Part shown: one piece after another, positions 37,301-49,459 of the stretch
Numbering within the stretch: the first letter of the stretch is position 1
Layout: each line of letters begins with the position of its first letter
Assembly (NCBI GenBank): GCA_004026145.2
Contig: CP034991.1
Location: 17,917,270 to 17,981,269, forward strand
Direction of reading: 5' to 3'
DNA: 64,000 nt
From: Takifugu bimaculatus
Taxonomy: Eukaryota > Chordata > Actinopteri > Tetraodontiformes > Tetraodontidae
Notes under the pieces: generated by a model
What the model saw: only the letters and a program-made list of their open reading frames with translations
The model's database searches: none
What the model was told of the DNA's origin: nothing
Position numbers and translations under genes: made by a program

Positions 37301-40300
37301 GCTAGCGATCCCTAAGTCACAGAAGCATCGCAGCGCTGACCCCCAGGACGCGGGGCAGCAGTGGAGGGGACGTCTCACATGCAACCTATTTTTACGACAA
37401 AAGCCAAACACTTTGCTTGGGTCAAGAGGCTAAGCTGATTTCATTAAAGAGGCAGGAGTTTTCCTCGGAATCCACGGCTCAAACTTCGGCCGTGGCTTCC
37501 TTCCAGCTGTCTGGTCCCACCCACTCAGCAACGGGCGCCCACAGCTGGCCTCTTGTTTTTCCCTGACAAACGGCAATTTCACAGTCCTCCGCCGAGCTTC
37601 CATTCAGAGCGGGGGCCCGCTGCAGATGTCAGCCGCGCCGGTCGTACACCTCACGCACACACCCGACCGTGTTCCGACAGCGGACACGTGCACAGGCCTG
37701 ATATTCGCGCATGACTTCCTGTGTGAACGACAGTATCGGTCGTTGCTGATCGGCGGCGCGGAGAGCAGGACTGGCGCTACTGACGATGTAAATCTTTTCG
37801 CTTTGGTTTTTCCTTGTTCGGGAACATTGTTACATAGCAAAAATGAAAGTGTGTTTTTTTTTTTGAACTTTTATGCGGTCTTGTGAGGAACAGGAAGACT
37901 GCTTTCCTTTCCCTGATTTCTAATTTTACTTCCCTCCCACAGTACCTGCAGATGAAATGGCCTCTTCTTGACGTCCCCGGATCTGCTGGACTCAAGGACT
38001 CACGTTCGCCAACACCAGGACATTTAGTAAGTAGCTGCTTTAAAAAGGCTCGGTGCTCCAAGCTTCAGGAACAGGAGGTTTTCCTCCAGGTTCCATCCTG
38101 GCAGGAGCGAACCAGTCGCTCCACATCCAGTAATTTAACATCAGGTTGTCGCAGTTGCTCAGGACGTGGACCTTATTAGCTTGTTAGCTTATTCATAGTT
38201 AGGATGGAATCCTTCTGCAGCTGCTCACCACAGGATCTCCGCCTCTGTCGTAATTCTCTGGGGTTTGCTGGGTTCTGCCATGCAGGCGTGAACTTGTCAC
38301 TGTTGCGTCTCACTCTGGTTGGACCTTAACAAACCCGTTTGCTTGGTTGCCCGGCTGTGGGACGTGCCTTTGGGCTTTCAACCTTAACCAGAAGCCAGGA
38401 GAGCCTGTCTGACGTCTCACCTGGTTGAAGGTGGATTTTATCAGATTGGCCTTATCTGGTGCACGTTCAGAAGCGCACGGAGCACCTAGGAGAAAGAGCT
38501 GTTGTAGCTCAGCCCCTTCTTCACGTATCCTGGGTAGACGAGCTTGTGGTTGATTCACTAGGTCCCATAATCGCGGCGATGCGCATGACAAAGTCCTCTT
38601 TGAGAGCAGTCAATGGCAAATTGTTATGAGGGGGGCTGAGTTTGCTCGTGGGAATCCAAGGCTGACTTAAGCGTCAATAGAAATCAGTTCAAGATATTTT
38701 ATTAGGAAAAAAAATGCTGACCCATTTGTGACCCTGTTGATTCTCGCTCTGGTACACAGCAACGTCTGTGTGAAGTTTCCAAGCAGAAAACTGATCTCGG
38801 TTGTTTAATCAGCGTGCGACATTGTGACATGATGAAGGGGACGTGAAATTACACTGTTGGAAGACAAGAGGTCAAAACGCTGGGAGCAAATAAGAGCTGC
38901 AACTGGATTTTAAGGAAATTAAAGCACATTAAGGGACTGTGACATCTGTATTCTGGGTCCTTCTGCCTTAGCTTTGTGGGGCGTCTGCTGCTGGTCATAG
39001 GCAGCTGTCTCAGCGCCTTTCAGTTCATGTTTGGCCTTCAAAGATGTGATTATCATTAAACCCAAGAAGTCAGTAGAGCAACATTGCAGAGACATTGAGG
39101 GATCAGGCAACTTCAGGGAGAAATGTTACTTAGTTTTAGCCATGGAACTCTTTTGAATTATTGAGCCTTGCACCTTCTTAACAGCGTCGCTTCAATTGAA
39201 AGGAAAGGCTGCAATAAATGGCCTTTTCACCAGCTTTACCACAGATGGGGCCTTGAATAGGTAGAAAGGATTGAGACATCAAATTTGCCTTCAAATATTT
39301 CTGAAGCCCTTCTTTTAAAGCATTATCTAAAGGAAGGAATCTCATTTTAGGCAGGACGGCTTTGAACTGAAAGAGGAAGTGACGGTGCTTTATCTTGTGA
39401 TCTGTGAGATGGGGGTCATTTGATGTGAGATAGGGAAGCTAGAGCGGCGCGTGTAACCTGGACGCAGGAGGATAGACGCTCAGACGCCCTGCTGTGACCT
39501 CACCCCCTGTCTGGGCCGGGCGCTCCCATGGCCCTCTGGTGCTGACGGGGAGCCCGGCTGATTATGTGCTCATTACGCCAGCTGAAGAGAGGATGCACAA
39601 AGTGGGAGGGAACAGCGGGCTGGCTCCCCAGGCCCCAACACTGCACTAATGAGAGCAAGGGGAGAGGATGGGGACACACAGGGGGCCAAAGAAGTACTGC
39701 CCATGGCCAAAAGGAGCCAGAGAACGAATCCTGAGGATAAAAGACAAGAAGGGGACCAGGAGGGACGCCTGCAGTCATTCTGCAAGCAGAAATCTGACAG
39801 TGGGGGTTATCTTTGGGTGATGGACATATATTATTTGTAGTGTCTGTCAAAGTGTGCCTGCAGGTACATGTATATCTTATATATTCTCTGCATAATGTCG
39901 ACTTACCCCATAGCTTTAGATGTGGGGGGGGGCCTTGTCAGTCAGGTGACTCTGCAGATGAGATGAGGAAATCATTGACTCTGACTTTTGATGACTTACA
40001 AATGAGCGTTTTTGATTTAGCGGTGCTGAAAGGATGCTAAAACACTAACACTGCTGCACCGTTTTGGTGATTCCGGCCTTGATTTTGCTGTTCGGGAGTC
40101 GCCGATCTTCCTGTCGCTGTGGAGATAAGGTCCACAAGGCCTGTGTGCAAATCAGAGAGGCCTGAGATCCTCAATTATTCAGCAGACATGTTTGTTTAGC
40201 ATTCAGCCGATCCCTTTCTTTCTCACAGCAATGCTGCTGCTGCTGCTGCTGCTGCTGGGATGGGTGAGAAGAAGGGACAGGCTTGTGTGCGAACACTCAC

Positions 40301-43300
40301 CATCCCATCATGTACACAGAAATACGCACATCCGTGTTTAGAAAGCTGACAGCCCTGGCGTAAACGGCTGTGTTGAGAGGGCTGCCTCTTCATGAATGAT
40401 ACATCAAAGGTGCTGCAGGGTGAGGCGGTGCGCTGCGTGAAACTTGCCACGTGTAGCCGACGTGGACCGGGAAAATAGAGGATGATGAGGCTGGGACGTG
40501 GATGGCGTCAACGACGGTGCTGCTTCAAAGGTCTTTGTCATCTTTCTTGATGAAAATATCAAAGCAGCACGCCAGAACAAAGCTGTCCACGAGACCTTTT
40601 CCCCCGTTAATTCAGACTGATCGGAGCTGCTGCTCTGGCTCCATTCTGACCCACTTATTGACAGGGCCTGACCTTCACTCGGTTCTGTTAGCTTGCGCAC
40701 TTCTTACTCGCTTGTTCTGTTAGCTTCCAGACCTTCTTCCTATGGTGTCATCACCCGTCGGGGGCTCAAAAGTGTAGTGATATTTTTTCGGGTGGGGGTC
40801 GGTTGAGTCTGGGCTCGTATTCTTTCTACAAACCTCTGACTTAGGGTCCGGGGAGATTTTCTCGTTTTGCATGTGGCAGCGCACGACCAAGGATCCAACT
40901 TGAAATCAAAGGCTCTGGGAGGGCTGAACTGAATACTGATCCGAGATCTGCCGTCCTGCTGGGCCTCTGCAGAGACAAGATCCTCTTCAGAAATGGAATT
41001 AGGAACCACGGCTTTGATTAGAGTCAACCCCAGCCTCGGTCCAACATCACAGAATAAGTAAAAAGCCAGTTTGTAGCAGCTGTGTTGCAAACAAATTTCA
41101 GGTTGCCCTGAGGAACACGGCGTTAAAATAAGACCGTGTAGTCCTTGACTATTCCAGGCAATTTCTTTTTTTTCTCTCGCTTTTAGATTTGTTTTACCCG
41201 TTCAAAGTTTTCTTTGGGGGTTTTAAGGACATCCTGGATCAAATGCCACCCCCTCCAAATGGGTACTAATCTTTTTTTAACACGTACGCTCGTACAGGTG
41301 AATACAAAGAGCTTCTTTAACAGCGTTCAGCTTGGAAACGCGTACCAGGAGTGGAAAGTTTTGGGTGTTTGGATAAACCCTGCCTTTTTCCTGCATAGAC
41401 ACAATATACATCGTTACACCTGCAACAGTTTTCCTTCGGGAACGTTTGTTACAGGGGATACAATAAAAATGACACCTGTTAATACTGAATATTTAGCCCA
41501 TTTCTCTCAGAGGAATTCATTCGGACCATAGCAGAGACATCCTGTGGGGACACAGAGCTCATTTCTTTTTAGGTAACATATTTCCGGGCTTTTGATCTTT
41601 TCTGAGTTTTTGCTGGAGCTAACGTGGTCCGTTAGCCTCATTGTCTCCCAGGGATTGCTCCTTAACAATAAACCAACATCAGACTGATGCGAGAATTGAT
41701 CGCAAACGTTTGACATTGCATATATTCGCACACCTAATAACAATAATCCTGTTTGCTCCTCGTCTGCGAGGAAAACGGAGCACAATATCTTTTTTTTTTA
41801 AGCTAAACCTGGATGTTTTGGATAGCTGGGGCCATAATCGCCCTGTAACGTGACGCTGCGGCGCGGCGCGCGCGCTTGGGCGCCATGTCCGTGATGAACG
41901 GCGTCGCTTGGATTGAGTTTAAAGACATACGACACGGTCAGTCCCCTGTCACGTCTGCTTCCTGTTGCCGTTGACAAACAAGACTCGGATTCCTCGGCAT
42001 GCCGGGCATTCTTTTCTGCCTGTCTTTCCTGGAGTTTTGAAAGGCCTGTGAGCCTCCCACCCAGAATCACTGAGCATAAAGACACACAAAGCTGCAGGGT
42101 TATTCAGTTTGTTCTAAGCTCTCTGCCCCATCGGCTGTTTGCCTAGTAATTCAATTCAGATGTGCAGGATCCAAAAACATGTTTGTTTGAATGAAATCCA
42201 CCCCTCCACACACACTGACCAAGGGCTTTGCTTTTCTTAGCGACGTTCCAAGTTGAACAGCCATGGCGAGGTGCTGCCACCTCGGCCTTTTTAGTTTCTG
42301 AGCCTCTTAAAATGTTGATATATTTCCCTGCACCAGCTCGGCGACCTCGTTTTCCACTGAAACCAAATCGTCCCTCCGTCCACTCTCTCAAAACCAGTTG
42401 TGGGTGTTTTTCCTTTTAGCGGAGAGGTATGCGCCACGGTCCAGACTGGCTCATGTGAAGGGCTGTGTTCTGTGTGTGGATGGAGATACCATCTGGTTTC
42501 AGGTTGTTCTTTATCTGTCCGATCACGTAGATGTTGTTTATATTTAAAACAGGTTTCATGTTCCTCATGGGTTCCTCTTTACACTCCGCCAGTCTTGGTT
42601 AAAGGAGCATTACCAGTGTGTGATTACAAAAAAATCCATTATGAGAATGATTCTTTTTCTTTTGTTGTTGTAAGAATATTTTAAGGGTTAGTAGGGCCCC
42701 TGACGTATTTATTTTCATGATGTAACTTTTTAAAAAATATGGCCGGATATGAAGTATTTCCTTGAACATTTGTGGAAATGCAGTGTGATTGTTCCGTCCA
42801 GACCAGACCTATTTATGCATATTTTAGTTGCTACCTTCTCTTTTCACTGCTTGGGTCACCTCATGGGTCGACCAACTCGGACCAAAACTCCGGAAGACTA
42901 AGTTCCTTTTTGTAATCTGGGTGTAAATAACACCTATATTTGCAAGGACTCTGACTTTCTTTGTTCCCAAAATAATGCTGCCTTCTTTTACCACTGACAT
43001 TAACTAGCTAAGGGCTGGATTATCAATGGTGGCTGAAGGATTTCTTTCTCGAGGAATTTCCCAACTTTGCTCAGGAAATTCTGCCTGGCGGGATGTTTCG
43101 GTTTTGCATAGGTACGCCAGGTTACCCCACTTTACCTCCACGTTCGGTTGAGGCAGGAATTGAAACTAGTGCCTTCAAAGTTAGAATTAAGTTTAGGCGA
43201 TCGGTGTATATTCCGAGAGATTAAAAATGAATGCGGTGATTTAAAATTCTCACTGAAGCCTTTCCCAAAATGTGTTGGCATTCAGGTCTGGAGGTCTCAA

Positions 43301-46300
43301 ACAGCGCTTACAACAGAGGGGAAATTCGGGCCTATTGTACACGAAGAAGAACAACAAAGCACATCTTAAAAATACATGACGTGTGGGCTCTGGGATTTCA
43401 AGCCGGCAAGTCAACACCGCTTCTGCCATGAAGCATTATCAAAGCCGTTTCTGTCTTGTGGCAAATCTGAGCACCATCTTGCGCTCTGACCTTCTGTGCT
43501 TCAACTCTGCCGGGACCGAACCTGAGCAAAGCGATCTTTATATAGCCGCCTTACACAGCGGTAAATATTTTCTCCTCTCTTTGGCTTTAGCGGAATCAAA
43601 GCGTGCTTTTGACGCAGGAGGAACCAATTTGCTAAAGACTTAACCAGAGGAAAAAGGTTAGCCCGTTCCTTTAAATACAAGTTTGAGGAAAAGAAGGAAA
43701 AAAAATAGCTGTGATTTGGAACAATTCTAAGAGGCAGAGAGAGTCGGCTGGAGTCTGAATGCAGACCTTGTTCCCGAACACACCACGTTGAGGAGAAGTT
43801 TAAAAAAAGGGGGGTTGGGTGGGGTGGGGTGGGGGAGGATGGGTAGGGATATTGAAGAAAGGTTAGCCTGGAGGAACAAGACTCCTTTCTCCCCCCACCC
43901 TGCCCCCACCCACCCCTTGACCCTCCCATGTGACAAGTTGAGCCAACAAGTGCTCCATTCAGCCGGGCAGCCAGGGGAAATGACTGCCCAGCTGAGCGAT
44001 GCTAACCAAAGTAGAGACGCTGCTGATTACTCTTGTTCTCTTCATCTTCCTCACAATGTCGGCCAGAGCTCAGCCCCGAACCGAGGTCCCCTCACGTGCA
44101 CGCTCGGGCCATTCCACCGCATGGCTGAGAGACATGAGCCGAGCCGAGTGTTGCATGGTGATAAATTTGGGACAATGGGACAGACGGGCTCGTTAGCATC
44201 GCGAAACCAAGAGGCTGGTATTACCGGGGACGAATCAAAGGGGAGCCGTTTCAGAGGGCCGCGGTGCCATTTTGGTTTTCCCCGCTTCACCCGAGACAAG
44301 ATTGTGTTTGTTTGTGACTTTTGGACACGTGGTGCTGTGTTTTTTTTCCCCCTCTAGAATTACTGAACCAACAGTTCTGTCCGTGTAAAAATGACCGTAA
44401 CGCGTTTGGCGCCTGTCCGCAAGGACTTCGCCGTTTGCTGGTGCTGGTCCAGATTGCGTCACAGGGCTGGTCACATGCACACACTGTGATGTTTAGCGTA
44501 CACGCGGGCCTGCTGATGGAACGGTAGCCGACTGCATCAGGCTGCATCCACTAGACGTAGTCTATCCAATCGCTCATTTCATCATATAAGTTGTGTATAA
44601 AATGGCCCAGAAAGACCATGTAAAACATTATTTTTTCAGTAGAGTCATGACTAAATAATAGACAGTCACACGGGCCGATGCAGCACTTTAACGGATGAAA
44701 TCATTCTAAATTGTTAGTTTATCTGTGTTTATTTTCTTAAGCTTGGAAACCTGTTGCTGATGTTTTTCACGTCTCTCTCAGCAGTCCAACAAAGTGCCAG
44801 TGGTGCAGCACGCTCACCACGTGCACCCGCTCACTCCCCTCATCACCTACAGCAATGAACACTTCTCTCCAGGCACGCCGCCGTCGCACCTGTCCCCGGA
44901 GATTCTGGACCCAAAGACGGGTAAGACATTTTCCACCGGGCCTCTTTTCTCTGTTGGCCGTCCGTCAGACACTCAGGCCCGTCTGCCTTCCACCCGCAGG
45001 TATTCCCCGGACTCCTCACCCATCGGAGCTCTCTCCCTACTACCCCCTGTCTCCTGGGGCGGTGGGATCCATTGCTCACCCCCTGGGCTGGTTCATGCCG
45101 CAGTAAGTTTTATTCCCAGCAACACACACACACACATCAGACACTCACGATGGTTGCTGCCATCACACACATTGTTTATCATTCAGTAGAAAGATTCTGG
45201 GTCTCAGGTGTGTATGCGTCACCAGGAAAAAAGGAAAATATTGGAGGAATTTGTCTCCGTTTATGCATTTGTAGTTCAGACGAGCGCGTTTGTGCCGGCG
45301 TTTGGTGCCAGGCGCGTTTGATCTGGAGTGTTCACTCACCTCATCTGTGTGTGTCTCAGGCAGGGCCAGCACATGTACTCCATCCCTCCAGGGGGATTCC
45401 GTCACCCCTACCCAGCACTAGCCATGAATGCATCCATGTCCAGGTGAGCAGATCACCCCCAACGGGGGGACACCGTATACCTGCTGCTTCTGTCTCACGC
45501 TGAAATCAGCTTCTCCTCTTATCTTTTACAACAATAAACACAGTTGTAGACAACAAAAACCAACAACCGTGGGGATAATAGCACGATCACCCATATGTAT
45601 GTGACAGGACCACAGTATAAATCTAGGGACAGGCTTTTATTCCAGAATAAAGTCTAGAAAAACACTGAACTCTGAGGCTTAGTAACCAGCAACCTGATTG
45701 TTAACATTCAGTGCTCCTCTCTCAAGACCAGCCAGTGTTCGCTCGCTCTCACACACACGTGCACACACACACACACACGTGCCCACACTAGGCATTGATC
45801 AGGGCAAATCAGTCTCTGAATCTACGCGTCCCATCAGGCTTCACTCTCACCTTCTTTAAGAAGTTTGGTGATTTGTCAGCCTTCCGGTGTTTGGGAGAGG
45901 AAATATTCTCTACATTCCATATCATGTGAGGAATATCCCAGGAATATCCCTGAAGGGTTTCATTACAGCGCACGTCAAATAATGACGCCTAAATCAAACA
46001 GGTTTGGGTTCAAATTTCATTTGTTTAATATGGTTTCTAAAACACGATGAGCAAAGACCTGAAGCCAGAATCTCATAAATAATCAAAGGTTTTGTTAGCT
46101 GACGTTTAAGTGCTACAGAAACACTAAGGACGGAATTATTTGCTGAAAACCTGATGCCGTCACACCATCACAGTCGCTACAGCTTCGTTACCTTAGGAAT
46201 GCTGAAGTTTCCTCCTTGTTTATATAGCATGACTTATTAACTGTTTTAAAGGGGAAATAGGAAATCCAAGCCAATCAGGCTTAATCAGGGAAATGTTATT

Positions 46301-47217
46301 CCATGTCAGATGTTTGCACATGTTTTCTTGATTCATATGTTTTAGTTTTCAAACTCAATCGGATCTCGAGGGGTCGAAACAAGCTTTTAACCTATTTTCC
46401 TGCGTTAGCATGCATAACCTTGAGATGGCTTTCCAAAGCATTGTTTATCATATTTTCTAGTCTAACATTATCCAGTATGGGATGTGAGAGACTGCTCATT
46501 GCAGTAGTTTTTGGTGATAATTGCTAGTATTTAAGAGAAGCACGGTAGAGGTGTGCACGTGGACAGCAGTCAGAAGGCTTTCAAAGCGGTAACCACACAC
46601 ACTGCATTTCCTCCAGACCTCTTGAACAATTGTCAAGCATTTCACACATTGTTTGAATGAATCCAGTCTAGACAGTCACAGTAGGAACAGGGAATTTCAG
46701 CGGCACGCTCAGACGGACCACTTATGGGCCAGGTTATTTAGCTTTTCCTCGGCAGGTTAACCCAAGCGAGCTGTTAAACTGTTTCCCTCCGTGGCCCTCG
46801 CAGTTTGGTGTCCAGCCGCTTTTCTCCTCACATGGTGACTCCGCCCCCGCACGGCCTCCACCAGACTGGCATACCTCATCCCGCCATTGTCTCCCCTGCA
46901 ATCAAACAGGAACCCAGCGGGGATAACATCAGCCCCACAATGCAGGCGTAAGAGCACTTAACACTCGTCTGATCGGTGTTCGCTGCTCGCCGGCACCTTC
47001 CCCGCGTCAGCGCTTTATTAACGGCGCCTTTTCAATGTTTGCGATTAGCAGGAAATCCCCAGCTCCTCACAAGAAGGAGGAGGACAAGAAGCCTCATATC
47101 AAGAAACCTCTGAATGCGTTCATGCTGTATATGAAGGAGATGAGAGCCAAAGTAGTGGCAGAGTGCACTCTGAAAGAGAGCGCCGCCATCAACCAGATCC
47201 TTGGAAGACGGGTAAGT

Positions 47218-47248
<31 letters not shown>

Positions 47249-49023
47249 CTGCGCACGAGTGTTTGGCAACCCTTTGATATCTGTTGTGGCTTTGTCAACA
47301 GTGGCATTCCCTGTCAAGAGAGGAACAAGCCAAATACTACGAGCTGGCCAGGAAAGAAAGGCAACTCCACTCCCAGCTCTACCCAGGATGGTCGGCACGA
47401 GATAATTATGTGAGTGGCTGCAAATCAAACTGGATTACGCCGCGTTGGACGCTGGGACGTGCGCTGAGTTTCTGTGGGAACAACCGCCTCAATGCTAAAT
47501 AAGGACAAAATGACACTGCAAGTTAAAGCATTAACGGCTCGAAACAAAATCTAGTTGGTCAGAAACACTTTTTTTCATGTTTTGAGTCCGAAACAATGGA
47601 GAGATTGAGGTTTATTTTGCCACCGACGTGCGGGATAGTAAAATATTCCAGTTGCAAATCAATGAAATGCGAAATTTAAAATCAGGGAAATGCACTTTAC
47701 CGCATTTACTGCGCTCGGTGCTCTTAGCATCGTTCCGTCTTTGAAGTTTCCAGTTTTTAAAGATGTTTTTTCCTGTTTTCAGGGAAAGCGGAAAAAGAGG
47801 AAGCGAGAAAATAAGCCTGATTCTAAACCAGAAGGTAAGAGGAGCAGTTGATTAGCTGGACTGAATGGAACCTTTTTTTTTTATTATGATTTGCATCTAC
47901 AGCTGTGCTCTTTTATTTACCCTCTCTTCCCTACTAACTACTACTAACTCCTTTTCCTGCTTCCACACTTTTCATGCAGCTTATGAGGTTCAGTGCTAAT
48001 AGTAGCAGGTATGTCTGCCGTGTCATTATCAGGTCAGTCCCTCGAGGAAACCGGAGGGAACGCGATAATTCCGAGATATAACCAACTGTTGACGTTTCTC
48101 TGATCTTCATAAATCTGAACTTTGTTCCATAACACCGAGGTCCACAAGGTCACGTCCTCGTTTGCAGCCCGTTTTTAACGATTCGTGTCGGGACTTTTCG
48201 GGAAGCCTTCAACTTTTTATTCTTTTTATTTCCTTCGGCTAAGTGTTCTGCAACTTTTTTCGGCATTTTTAAAGAAAGAAAAAAACTTTATTTGACCGGA
48301 AGCCGCAAGTAAAACCACTTTGACCGCAGCTGTTGGCCAAATCGCGGAGGGGCTTTTTATGTCCACTGTCCTGCGTCCGCATGCCTCCCACCCTGTTGTC
48401 CCTCTTGTTTCTAACTCCCTCTCAGCCTAAAGTCTGAACTCTTCCTGCCACCATCTTTGTTCTTCATCCTGTCACATGTTTTCAGCTTTGTGGGACATGA
48501 ACCAGATTTGCAGCCAGCATCAGATCCATAATTCATCTTCATCTGCCCACAGACTTCTCCATCAGAAGCAAGAAGCAGTGCGTGCAGTACCTGCCGTCAG
48601 AGAAGATGTGCGACAGCCCTGCGTCGTCACACGGCAGCATGCTGGACTCCCCGGCCACCCCCTCCGCCGCCTTGGCCTCTCCGGCGGCGCCGGCCGCCAC
48701 TCACTCGGAGCAGGCGCAGCCGTTATCACTCACGACCAAACCGGAGGGACGCATGCACCACCGCTTCCCCCTCCCTGGGAAGGCTTCTGGATCCACATCC
48801 TCTTCCTCTTCCTCCTCTTCCTCCTCCCAGCCCTCTTCTATTCCAGTTGGTACTTCAGGCAGCCAGCCAACCACACCTATCCTCACTCGGCCAATCCCCT
48901 TCACCTCCCTGCACCCCTCTATGCTCTCCTCTCCTTCCCCCTTCCATCAGGCAGCCCTTCACACCCACCACTGCCTTGTTCCAGTCACAGCCGCTCTCCT
49001 TGGTTACCAAACCAACCGAGTGA
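21876..49023 (+). CDS. tcf7l1: TCF/LEF HMG-box transcription factor TCF7L1 (Tcf3)
   Basis: Nuclear Wnt effector: represses targets with Groucho/TLE and yields to beta-catenin. Twelve exons: 21876-22052, 22148-22220, 22313-22440, 37943-38026, 44785-44920, 45000-45102, 45360-45443, 46804-46947, 47052-47211, 47302-47409, 47783-47834, 48553-49023; about 572 residues (human 588). Residues 1-59 form the beta-catenin-binding domain (MPQLNGGGGDDLGANDEM, ending SESSSDSE). The HMG box spans about 326-394 (KKPLNAFMLYMKEMRAKVV ... GRRWHSLSREEQAKYYELA), followed by the basic GKRKKRKRE. There is no C-clamp, and the tail KKQCVQYLPSEKMCDSPASS plus the CtBP-type PLSLTTK identify TCF7L1, not TCF7L2. The second CtBP motif, PLSLVTK, then TGA at 49021, is reached only if one base is dropped near 48972; unaltered, the frame runs to a stop ending at 49082. 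SLVSS is kept, while the LVPQ motif reads FMPQ. Which teleost copy (a or b) is unknown. Confidence 0.96.
28301..28324. repeat. (CA)n microsatellite in tcf7l1 intron 3
   Basis: Twelve CA units preceded by a short CT run. Confidence 0.95.
29700..29790 (+). promoter_or_regulatory. Promoter-like patch inside tcf7l1 intron 3
   Basis: A GC box (GGGGGCGGG, near 29715) is followed about 20 bp later by a CCAAT box (AGCCAATAG, near 29736) and an ATG at 29775 opening a 67-codon frame with no recognised motif. Motif content alone supports this call. Confidence 0.2.
38027..44784 (+). other. Intron 4 of tcf7l1 (6.8 kb)
   Basis: Bounded by gtaagt and a tandem cagcag acceptor. It contains a (CTG)n run (about 40225-40256) and a G-rich tract (43809-43847) but no supported gene. 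Confidence 0.8.
40225..40256. repeat. (CTG)n trinucleotide repeat in tcf7l1 intron 4
   Basis: About nine consecutive CTG units in non-coding DNA. Confidence 0.9.
45444..46803 (+). other. Intron 7 of tcf7l1 (1.4 kb)
   Basis: Non-coding. It contains a short interrupted (CA)n tract near 45750-45780 and nothing else recognisable. Confidence 0.8.
47219..47245. repeat. (CA)n directly after the exon 9 splice donor of tcf7l1
   Basis: About 13 CA units begin 7 bases after exon 9 ends and fill nearly a third of the 90-bp intron 9, which separates the two HMG-box exons. Confidence 0.95.
47980..48008 (+). other. Possible alternative terminal-coding exon of tcf7l1
   Basis: A 29-nt segment follows a good acceptor (pyrimidine-rich, ending ttcatgcag) and is followed by gtatgt. 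Joined in phase to exon 11 it would add AYEVQC and stop, truncating the protein just after the basic nuclear signal. TCF genes are known for alternative 3' exons, but usage here is only inferred. Confidence 0.25.
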
Positions 49024-49442
49024 ATCTGTGTCTGTACCTCCCTCATTTATTTGTGCTGTATATTGCTTTACCTTTTGAATAGATATTAGAGCAGCCTTTT
49101 TTTTTTCTTCGAAATAATGAAAAGGATGAAATATTATTGGTCAATATTTGACTGCTTCCTTTTCTACATCTCTTAATGAAAACTAAATGTATTTTTTGTA
49201 AAGTTTACTGCAGAACTGGTTTCTTTTTTTTTCATCCATTTATCCAATGAACTTGTATAAAAGAACCAATGTACATAAAGTTTCTTTATAAAAACAAAAA
49301 GGAACAAAAACATCTTTCTAGCCAAATTCTGATTAATGTTAGTATTAAGCTGAAGTCATAGTACTGGCCAATAATTGCAGCCCCCTGAACCTCCTTCCTT
49401 CTTTTTCAGTTCAATTGTGTGTTCCCTTTCTTTGACCTGTTA

Positions 49443-49448
49443 AATAAA
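49443..49448 (+). terminator. Candidate tcf7l1 poly(A) signal AATAAA
   Basis: The AATAAA word lies about 420 bp past the stop in AT-rich 3' UTR. It is followed by TTGTTTCTT and TGTGTTT-like words within about 60 bp, as expected for cleavage. Confidence 0.6.
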
Positions 49449-49459
49449 CATTTGGAATT

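Larger units (their letters stand above)
22441..37942 (+). other. Intron 3 of tcf7l1 (15.5 kb)
   Basis: Bounded by a gtaagt donor and a cccacag acceptor. No nested gene is supported: the many open frames are short and without family motifs. It holds poly-T (26161-26178), a (CA)n run, several G-rich tracts (22638, 31185, 31745-31860, 33113) and a promoter-like patch near 29710. Large TCF introns commonly hold enhancers, but none can be shown from one sequence. Confidence 0.8.

Noticed and set aside
48553..49023. TCF7L2 identity for the HMG-box gene
   Set aside because: The C-clamp cysteines are absent, and the tail and SLVSS segment match TCF7L1.
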